A DNA stretch of 64,000 bases from Desulfovibrio piger ATCC 29098 (lineage in GTDB: Bacteria > Desulfobacterota > Desulfovibrionia > Desulfovibrionales > Desulfovibrionaceae). A model generated the notes under the pieces. That model did not search any database. It saw only the letters and a list, made by a program, of their open reading frames with translations, and was not told the origin of the DNA. Positions 57,905 through 64,000 of this stretch are shown here, piece by piece. How positions within the stretch are numbered: position 1 is the stretch's first letter; each line of letters begins with the position of its first letter. The DNA lies in assembly GCF_000156375.1 (NCBI RefSeq), contig NZ_DS996355.1:324646-388645 (forward strand). The letters run 5' to 3'. Both the position numbers and the translations under genes were made by a program.

Positions 57905-58789
57905 TTAGCGCCGGATCTCCGCAGCCTGGAGCAGAGCAGTGATTTCCGCAGCAGACAGGAAACGGCAGCTCCCCACAGGAAGATCTCCAAGGCCGATGGG
58001 GCCCAGGCTGATGCGCTTCAGGCGCAGGATGGTCAGCCCAAGATCCCGGCACATTCGGCGGATCTGGCGATTGACCCCCTGATGCAGCACCATTCGCAAC
58101 CGCGTATGGCCATTGGCCTGCAAGCGGCTTTCCACTTCGACCGGACGCAATTGCTCTCCCTCAGCCAACGTCATGCCACGGCGCATGGTTGCCAGAGCTG
58201 AGGCCGGGACAATACCGCGCACAAGGACGTCGTAGGTTTTGGGTTGATGGTGCCGAGGGTGCATCAGGCGCTGTGCCAGCTCGCCATCATTGGTCAGCAA
58301 CAGCAGGCCTTCAGAAAAATAGTCAAGTCTTCCAACAGGATAAACTCTATTTCGCCGCATCTCTGTGGTCAGGCAATCCAAAACCGTAGGACGCCCCTGC
58401 GGATCGTGCGCCGTACACATGACCTGGATAGGCTTGTGCAGCATGATATAGGAAAAAGAGGTGGGCAGAGCCGCAAGCCGCTGTCCCTCGACCTGGATGA
58501 CATCATCAGTAAGGATGCGTCTGCCGGGAGAATGTTCCACCATCCCGTTGACCTGGACAGCCCCGGCAAAAATGAGCTCATCGGCCTTGCGGCGGGAACA
58601 GTAACCGGAGGCAGCGATGAATTTGTTGAGCCGGACCCCATCCTGCAGGTCATCCTCCAGCCCGGATGGAACCGGCTTGTTCCGTGGAGCAGGGGAGGAA
58701 TGACCGCCTTGGGGCGATCTGGATACAGGCCGACTTGAGCGGCGTTGGGAGCGTCCATCATGACTATGGAAAGAGGATTTGGCGTGCAT
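57905..58789 (-). CDS. Pseudouridine synthase, RsuA/RluB family
   Basis: A 294-aa RNA-modifying enzyme. A basic Ser/Arg-rich extension (about 1-50) precedes an S4 RNA-binding domain (RLNKFIAASGYCSRRKADELI, about 53-100). The catalytic domain carries PVGRLDYFSEGLLLLTNDG with the active Asp in GRLD, and later HQGVNRQIRRM. RluB makes pseudouridine 2605 in 23S rRNA and RsuA acts on 16S rRNA; the S4 plus extension layout fits either, so the target is not fixed. It stands alone, convergent with pgm. Confidence 0.87.
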   Translation of the reverse strand: MHAKSSFHSHDGRSQRRSSRPVSRSPQGGHSSPAPRNKPVPSGLEDDLQDGVRLNKFIAASGYCSRRKADELIFAGAVQVNGMVEHSPGRRILTDDVIQVEGQRLAALPTSFSYIMLHKPIQVMCTAHDPQGRPTVLDCLTTEMRRNRVYPVGRLDYFSEGLLLLTNDGELAQRLMHPRHHQPKTYDVLVRGIVPASALATMRRGMTLAEGEQLRPVEVESRLQANGHTRLRMVLHQGVNRQIRRMCRDLGLTILRLKRISLGPIGLGDLPVGSCRFLSAAEITALLQAAEIRR

Positions 58790-59625
58790 GCCTTAGAGGT
58801 GTGGCAAAAAAACAGCCATGTCAAGCTCAAGGAAATATGCCTGTGAGGGCAGCTGGGGGAATGATGCGAACAAGGTATCAGCTCAAGCTGGTGTCATGGA
58901 AGTATCCTTCAAGTGCTGCTTGAGAAAAATGGCTATCGAAAAATTTGTTTGCCTGATTGGGAGAGAGGAGTGCTGTTTTCGTTCTTACATGGATAAAAGT
59001 TTACATAATTATCATTATGGGACAATTAAAATTCATAGGTATTCCAAATGGTAAGAAGCTATTTACTGGATAAGGGTCTCTACGAGGATGTCCTCGTCCC
59101 AAACTCCGTGTCTGCCGGGATAAAGACCAAAGCAGAGATTCCCATATGGGACATGGAAGAACGGATACTGACATCTGACCTGACGCACCGCCTGCGTCTG
59201 TGCCTTTCCCCGGATCTGGTCATGCCGATGCAATGCCTTCAGATAAAAGCAGGACTGAGATCTTGATCCATGCGGAACCTTCGATCTTTCCATTTTTTTA
59301 TGCAATTTTATTAGTAATAAATATTATCTAAATTAATTCCTACATTTCCATCTTCCCTGGCGGTAAAAAGACTTCCTACCGGATTTTGCGCCCCTCACGA
59401 TGTCCATAGCCGGAACTTCCCTCACCCAGTCCCGGTCTGGGGCCCATGGCCATACTGTCAGGGATCTTCTCTGCAGGCTGCCTGCCGCCATATCCACTGC
59501 GTATATTATATAATGTTGCACCTGCCCTGCCCCACAGAAATCCACGGCTTCGGGCTTGCAAGAATCTGCCGCACTGCGTACAAGAATGACACGCCTCTTG
59601 GCGGATATCACAGAAAGGAGCCAGT
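58790..59625. other. Long intergenic region
   Basis: 836 bases, AT-richer in parts, between divergent genes. A Fur-box-like ATAATTATCATTAT lies at 59005-59018, followed by TAAAAT at 59027-59032. A 72-codon open frame at 59048-59266 has no recognised family. A consensus TATAAT occurs at 59509-59514, about 110 bases before the RdgC-like gene, without a good -35. No RNA gene was recognised. Confidence 0.5.
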
Positions 59626-60248
59626 ATGGGTTTTTGTAATGCTTCGTGCAGCTTTACCCGTTTCAGGATCATCGACCCCATCCCTTCGGAACTCTGGACG
59701 CAGATCCCCGACAAGCTGCGCCAGTTCGCCTTTCGGGACATCGACGACCTGCCCGAGATGCAGGCCTATGGCTGGGTATGCTTCGAGGATATGCTGGACT
59801 CCGAATGGCGGACGGCCCCCCACATAAAGGAGCCTACCTGCTCTTTTCTCTGCGCCTGGATACCCGGCGCATCCCGGCCGCTGTCATTAAAAAGCATTTG
59901 ACCCTGGCCCTGAAGGCCGAAAAGGAAAAAATGCAGGAACAGGGCAAAAAGTTCATTTCCCGTGAACGCAAGAAGGAGCTCAAAGAACAGGTCATGCTCC
60001 GCTTGCGTCAGCGCTTCCTGCCCATCCCGGCCGAGTTCAACGTCATCTGGGCAACGGATCGCAATGAGGTCTGGTTTGCCTCCACCCAGGGGAAGATGAT
60101 CGATCTGTTCATGGAGGCATTCCTTAACTCCTTTGAACTGCATCTTGAGCAGATCACTCCGTACAGCTTGGCCGAGACCATGCTCGACGAAGCGGCCATG
60201 AGCCGCCTGGATCGTATCGAGGCCACCCAGTTCGCCGCCCTTTCCTGA
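59626..60248 (+). pseudogene. RdgC-like N-terminal protein, frameshifted
   Basis: ATG 59626 has a strong AAGGAG 5 bases upstream and reads MGFCNASCSFTRFRI ... LDSEWRTAP, then stops early at 59901. The rest of the protein (GAYLLFSLRLDTRRIPAAVI ... IEATQFAALS, to 60248) is in another frame. The frames join at a run of six Cs (59816-59821); one more C would restore a protein of about 207 aa. The helical KKHLTLALKAEKEKM and RERKKELKEQVMLRLRQRFLP segments resemble the N-terminal half of recombination-associated protein RdgC. A genuine mutation, slippery-site decoding, phase variation or a sequencing error are all possible. Confidence 0.65.
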
Positions 60249-60264
60249 TTCGCGAGGTCATCCC

Positions 60265-60792
60265 ATGAGTGATACACCCTGTCTGGATTCTACGGACAAC
60301 ATTCTTGGCCAGGAGTTCCTTACCTGGCTGTGGTACCAGAGCGATGTGGCGCCCGGAGCCTTTGTGGACAAGGAAGGCCAGCCGTTCTCCGTATCCATGG
60401 AACAACGTATCGTCGTCCAGGGCGGTGAAGGCGACGCCAAAGAAACGGCCACCGTCGCCGGCACGCTCTCCCCTCTTCGCGAAGCCCGTTTCGGTCTCGG
60501 TACGGGAAAGAAAGTCACTCGCGCCCTCATCCGGCTTGAAAAGGAAGAACTGGCCTTCCAGTTCACCCTCAAGGCCGAGGACTTCACCCTGGGCAGCCTG
60601 AAGCCCCCCAAGGTGGAAAAGCCTGAAGAGGACGATGATCCGGACGCCATGTTGCTGGAAAAGATTTATTTGATGGAAGTCTGCCTCGGCCTCCTGGACA
60701 GCCTGTATGACCGGTTCCTCCAGCTGCGCCTTTCGCCGCAATGGCAGCAGGAAGTGGCCGACATGCGGCAGTGGATGACCCGGACGGAATAG
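60265..60792 (+). CDS. RdgC-like C-terminal protein
   Basis: A 175-aa soluble protein beginning 16 bases after the RdgC-like N-terminal gene. Its segments (LGQEFLTWLWYQSD; VSMEQRIVVQGGEGD; GLGTGKKVTRALIRLE; ALIRLEKEELAFQFTLKAED) resemble the C-terminal half of RdgC-type proteins, which form a ring around duplex DNA and limit RecA. The acidic EEDDDPDAMLLEKIYL follows. Family link is from pattern memory. The reading frame is intact, unlike its neighbour. Next is the permease gene, 15 bases downstream. Confidence 0.6.
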   Translation: MSDTPCLDSTDNILGQEFLTWLWYQSDVAPGAFVDKEGQPFSVSMEQRIVVQGGEGDAKETATVAGTLSPLREARFGLGTGKKVTRALIRLEKEELAFQFTLKAEDFTLGSLKPPKVEKPEEDDDPDAMLLEKIYLMEVCLGLLDSLYDRFLQLRLSPQWQQEVADMRQWMTRTE

Positions 60793-60807
60793 TAACGGAG
60801 GATATGC

Positions 60808-61836
60808 GTGCAGGCGGTCTGTTCATCCCGCAATGCGGCCCTGCTGCAGCTGACGTTGCGCATCGTGCGCAAACTGCTGTGGATGCTGCTTGTCTTATGG
60901 GGGATCACCCTCATCAGCTTCTGGGTCATCCATCTCGCGCCCGGTTCGCCCACCGATATGGAAACGACCCTCAATCCTCTGGCCGGCGAGGCGGCCCGCC
61001 AGCGCCTGGAGGCCCTGTACGGCCTGGACAAACCCCTGCATGTACAATATCTGGACTGGCTCTCACGCCTTGTACGTCTGGATTTCGGTCTGTCCATGTC
61101 AGCGGACGGGCGCCCCGTGCTGGACAAGATCATGGAGCGGCTGCCCCTGACCGTGGGCATGAACGTCATCTCCCTGATCCTGACGCTCGTCATCGCCATC
61201 CCCATCGGCATCCTCTCGGCCTGCCGCCAGAATTCCCTTCTGGACAGGGGCGTGACGGTCTTCGTCTATCTCGGCTTTGCTATGCCCTCGTTCTGGCTAG
61301 CATTGCTGCTGATGCTGTTTTTCGGTATCCATCTGCAATGGCTGCCTATTTCAGGCCTGACCTCCATGAATTTCGACAGCCTCGGCCCTGTGGACAAGGT
61401 GCTTGACCTGGCACGCCATCTGGCATTGCCGATCCTGGTCTATACCATCGGCAGTCTGGCGGGCATGTCGCGCTACATGCGGGCCTGCATGCTCGAAGTC
61501 CTGCGGCAGGATTACATCCTGACCGCCCAGGCCAAGGGCCTGTCCCCCCGCACGATCATCTGGCGCCATGCCCTGCGCAATGCCCTGCTCCCGGTCATCA
61601 CCCTGCTGGGCCTCTCTGTCCCCGGACTCATCGGCGGCAGCGTCATCATCGAGTCCATCTTCGCCCTGCCGGGGCTGGGGCAATTGTTCTATGCGGCGGT
61701 CATGGCCCGTGACTATACCATGATCATGGGCAATCTGGTCCTGGGGGCCGTGCTGACCCTGCTGGGGAATTTGCTGGCGGATGTCTGCTACGGTCTGGCC
61801 GATCCACGCATCCGCAGTAGCCGGGAGGTTCGCTGA
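60808..61836 (+). CDS. ABC transporter permease, DppB/OppB type
   Basis: A 342-aa inner-membrane permease with about six transmembrane helices, the first at about 20-40 ([19 protein letters not shown]). The BPD_transp_1 domain holds the EAA-type loop [27 protein letters not shown], which contacts the ATPase. It belongs to the peptide/nickel uptake subfamily (DppB, OppB, NikB). GTG 60808 is chosen because GGAGG at 60797-60801 sits 6 bases upstream; the ATG at 60804 is out of frame. The partner permease follows after one base; no binding protein or ATPase gene is next. Confidence 0.9.
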   Translation: MQAVCSSRNAALLQLTLRIVRKLLWMLLVLWGITLISFWVIHLAPGSPTDMETTLNPLAGEAARQRLEALYGLDKPLHVQYLDWLSRLVRLDFGLSMSADGRPVLDKIMERLPLTVGMNVISLILTLVIAIPIGILSACRQNSLLDRGVTVFVYLGFAMPSFWLALLLMLFFGIHLQWLPISGLTSMNFDSLGPVDKVLDLARHLALPILVYTIGSLAGMSRYMRACMLEVLRQDYILTAQAKGLSPRTIIWRHALRNALLPVITLLGLSVPGLIGGSVIIESIFALPGLGQLFYAAVMARDYTMIMGNLVLGAVLTLLGNLLADVCYGLADPRIRSSREVR

Positions 61837-61837
61837 T

Positions 61838-62674
61838 ATGTGTGGTCCCTTGCTGCGTCGCTTTCTCGGCCGTCATCTCATGCTCTGCCTGGGGCTTGGC
61901 ATCGTGCTGGTCATGTCGCTGGCAGCGCTGTGCGCTCCCCTGCTCGCGCCTTATGATCCCAATGCCCTGCATCTGGACCACATCCTGGAGCCGCCGTCCT
62001 CCATGTTCTGGCTGGGTACGGACCGCCTGGGGCGGGACGTTTTTTCCCGCCTGCTCTACGGCGGCCAGATCTCGCTGTGGGTCGGCTTTGTCGCTGTAGG
62101 CATCTCCGTCAGCATCGGGACGGGGCTGGGATTGATCAGCGGTTATTTCGGCGGTCTGGTGGATGAAGGGATCATGCGCGGTGTGGACATCATGCTCTGC
62201 TTCCCCTCGTTCTTCCTGATCCTCTCGGTCATCGCTTTTCTGGAGCCGAGCCTGACCAACATCATGATCGTCATCGGCCTGACATCCTGGATGGGGGTCG
62301 CCCGTCTGGTCCGCGCCGAGACCCTGAGCCTGCGCCAGCGGGATTTCGTATCGGCGGCGCGCCTGTCCGGCTGCTCCACCTGCCGGATACTGCTGCGCCA
62401 CATCCTGCCCAACACGCTGGCCCCGGTGCTCATTTCCGCCACGCTGGGCGTGGCCGGCGCCATCCTGGTGGAATCCGGTCTCAGCTTCCTTGGGCTTGGT
62501 GTTCAGCCGCCCACGGCCAGCTGGGGGAACATGCTCATGGAAGGCAAGACCGTTCTGGAAGATGCCCCCTGGCTTTCCTTTTATCCGGGTGTCGCCATCC
62601 TGGTGACCGTGCTGGGCTATAACCTGCTGGGTGAAAGCCTGCGTGACCTCCTTGATCCCCGTCTCAAAAAATAG
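61838..62674 (+). CDS. ABC transporter permease, DppC/OppC type
   Basis: A 278-aa permease with an N-terminal DppC-type segment (LLAPYDPNALHLDHILEPPS...WLGTDRLGRDVFSRLLYGG), about six membrane helices and the EAA loop FVSAARLSGCSTCRILLRHILPN. It forms the membrane channel with the DppB-type partner. GGGAGG at 61823-61828 lies 9 bases before the ATG. The substrate (peptide, nickel or other) depends on a binding protein that is not adjacent, so it cannot be named. recN begins 9 bases downstream. Confidence 0.92.
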   Translation: MCGPLLRRFLGRHLMLCLGLGIVLVMSLAALCAPLLAPYDPNALHLDHILEPPSSMFWLGTDRLGRDVFSRLLYGGQISLWVGFVAVGISVSIGTGLGLISGYFGGLVDEGIMRGVDIMLCFPSFFLILSVIAFLEPSLTNIMIVIGLTSWMGVARLVRAETLSLRQRDFVSAARLSGCSTCRILLRHILPNTLAPVLISATLGVAGAILVESGLSFLGLGVQPPTASWGNMLMEGKTVLEDAPWLSFYPGVAILVTVLGYNLLGESLRDLLDPRLKK

Positions 62675-62683
62675 GTCCTATCC

Positions 62684-64000
62684 ATGCTGGAATATTTGCG
62701 TATCCGCAATCTCGCTCTCATCGAAGACGCCGAACTCGACTTTGCCCCGGGCATGAACGTGCTCACCGGCGAAACAGGGGCAGGCAAAAGCTTTATCCTT
62801 AAAGCCCTGGGCTTTTTGCTGGGCGACAGGCTGGGCGCCGATATGGTACGGCAGGGAGCGGAAAAGGCCCAGGTCGAAGCTCAGTTCCTGATGGACGGAC
62901 GGGAGATCGTCATCCGGCGCAGTCTGCTGGCCGAAAGCGGCCGCAGCCGCCTGTATGTGGATGATGCCCTGCGCTCTCAGGAATGCGTGCGTTCCCTGCG
63001 GGAACAATTGCTGGCCCATGCCAGCCAGCACGGACAGCAGCAATTGTTGCAGCCTGCCTTTCAGGCCCGCCTCATGGAAAGCACGCTGAAAGATCCCGAT
63101 TTGTTGTGCCGGCGTGACGAACTGCTTGAACAGCTGCGCTCCGTGGAGGCCCGCCGCAAGGAACTGCGGGCCCGGGAGGCCCACCTGCTGGAGCGCCGGG
63201 ACATCCTGGAGATGCAGCAGCAGGAGATCGACCGCGTCGCCCCTGAGGCCGGTGAAGAAGAGCGCCTTGAAGAGCAGCGGGCCATCGTCCGTGCCGCCGA
63301 ACAGACCCGCGAACAGTATGAGCTGGCACTGGGCCTGCTGCATGGCGAGGAAGAACCCGGCCTGCTCGACATGCTGGGACGGCTGGAGCGCTGCCTGCAC
63401 CAGATGGCTCGGACAGACGACTCCGTCAGCGAGGATGCCGATGCCGTTACGGCCCTGCGTCAGCAGCTTTCCCATCTGAGCGGCCGCCTGCGCCGTCCTC
63501 CCCTGCCGGAGGACATGCCCGATGTGGAGCAGATGGAGGAACGGCTCTATGCTTTGGCCCAGCTCAAGCGCAAGCTGCACCGCTCGCTGGACGAGATCCT
63601 TGAGCTGCGCGAAGAGATCCGCGAAAACATCTCCTTCCTCGATGCCTGCGCGCTGGATATCACCCTGCTGGACAAGGAAGAAAAACAGCTGGCGGCCCAG
63701 CTGCAGGAAGTGCTTTCCGCCCTGCTCCCCCAGCGCCGCGAAGCTGCCGCGGATTTCGCCCGGCAGCTGGAAGAGGAGCTGCGCCAGCTGGGATTCTCCG
63801 AGCAGGTCCGGGTCATCCCTGATTTCATGCCACAGGAAGTCTGGCCCGGCCTGATGGATGAAAAGGTGCGTATCCTTTGGGCCCCCAACCCCGGGCAGGC
63901 CCCCCAGCCGCTGGACAGGATCGCTTCGGGCGGCGAGCTTTCCCGCTTCCTGCTCGCCCTCATGAGTGTCCGCCCCAAGGCGGAAAGCGCGACCTATATC
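62684..64000 (+). CDS. recN: DNA repair protein RecN (3' truncated by window)
   Basis: An SMC-like repair ATPase; 439 codons are visible and the frame is open to the last base. It begins MLEYLRIRNLALIEDAEL and has Walker A GETGAGKS at 29-36, the RecN-specific HASQHGQQQLLQP, a coiled-coil middle and the ABC signature ASGGELSRFLLALMS near the right edge. Walker B lies beyond the window. RecN helps repair double-strand breaks with RecA. It follows the permease gene by 9 bases, an unusual neighbour for RecN, so it may be co-transcribed with the transporter. Confidence 0.95.
   Translation, partial: MLEYLRIRNLALIEDAELDFAPGMNVLTGETGAGKSFILKALGFLLGDRLGADMVRQGAEKAQVEAQFLMDGREIVIRRSLLAESGRSRLYVDDALRSQECVRSLREQLLAHASQHGQQQLLQPAFQARLMESTLKDPDLLCRRDELLEQLRSVEARRKELRAREAHLLERRDILEMQQQEIDRVAPEAGEEERLEEQRAIVRAAEQTREQYELALGLLHGEEEPGLLDMLGRLERCLHQMARTDDSVSEDADAVTALRQQLSHLSGRLRRPPLPEDMPDVEQMEERLYALAQLKRKLHRSLDEILELREEIRENISFLDACALDITLLDKEEKQLAAQLQEVLSALLPQRREAAADFARQLEEELRQLGFSEQVRVIPDFMPQEVWPGLMDEKVRILWAPNPGQAPQPLDRIASGGELSRFLLALMSVRPKAESATYI

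Noticed and set aside
59048-59266. 72-codon open frame in the long gap before the RdgC-like gene
   Set aside because: Weak ribosome-binding site, no recognised family, and flanked by non-coding sequence; kept only as a note in the intergenic entry.

Overview
The window is GC-rich, densely packed bacterial chromosome. It looks like a Desulfovibrio-type sulfate reducer (Desulfobacterota, formerly Deltaproteobacteria). That placement is inferred from the combination of CarD beside Rho, a B12-dependent MetH without a reactivation domain, a DUF1786 protein beside a PaaK-type ligase, and an RdgC-like locus in two genes; no single marker proves it. Almost everything is housekeeping: translation, protein quality control, DNA repair and cofactor or nucleotide metabolism. 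Accessory DNA is limited to a type I restriction-modification locus and two AT-rich intergenic stretches.

Layout. 1-5.7 kb: DUF1786 protein (left end cut), aryl-acetate CoA ligase, DUF456 membrane protein, TrmJ, a small flavoprotein, a pentapeptide-repeat protein (minus) and a small exported Ada-like zinc-binding protein. 6-12.3 kb: tRNA-Glu with its own promoter, then hsdM-hsdS-hsdR; the hsdS recognition domains are AT-rich islands in a GC-rich gene. 12.3-17.4 kb: a lipoprotein and a minus-strand pair (YcaO-TPR enzyme plus class I methyltransferase) divergent from prmA and tpx. 17.7-21.4 kb (minus): hydrolase-pth, carD, rho.

21.4-31.6 kb (minus) is one tightly spaced run starting with the heat-shock sigma factor RpoH: TPR lipoprotein, LolB-like lipoprotein, rpiB, cysS, M48 protease, hslV, ispE, tRNA-Gln, prs, rplY. 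The tRNA overlaps the ispE stop codon. Divergent from it, 31.7-36.3 kb (plus) carries metH, a TlpA-like thioredoxin, a short N-acetylglutamate synthase-like GNAT, hpt and a zinc-ribbon membrane protein. 36.6-47 kb (plus) is radA, a CYTH protein, clpS, clpA, aat, uvrB, ligA and dapB. The clpS-clpA-aat trio makes a complete N-degron module, and radA, uvrB and ligA add DNA repair.

47-64 kb (plus): an unknown 140-aa protein, sbcD-sbcC, a 440-bp AT-rich gap containing a perfect 50-bp palindrome, a five-domain S1 protein, a DegP-type protease, phosphoglucomutase, a minus-strand pseudouridine synthase, an 836-bp gap, an RdgC-like protein in two genes (the first frameshifted at a C6 run), a DppB/DppC-type permease pair and recN running off the right edge.

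Most genes are translationally coupled or separated by a few bases and end in clear intrinsic terminators. The most unusual observations are the YcaO-TPR/methyltransferase pair, the perfect palindrome directly after sbcCD, the ispE/tRNA-Gln overlap, the split and frameshifted RdgC-like locus, the clamp-binding-like motif at the LigA N-terminus and the mosaic hsdS.
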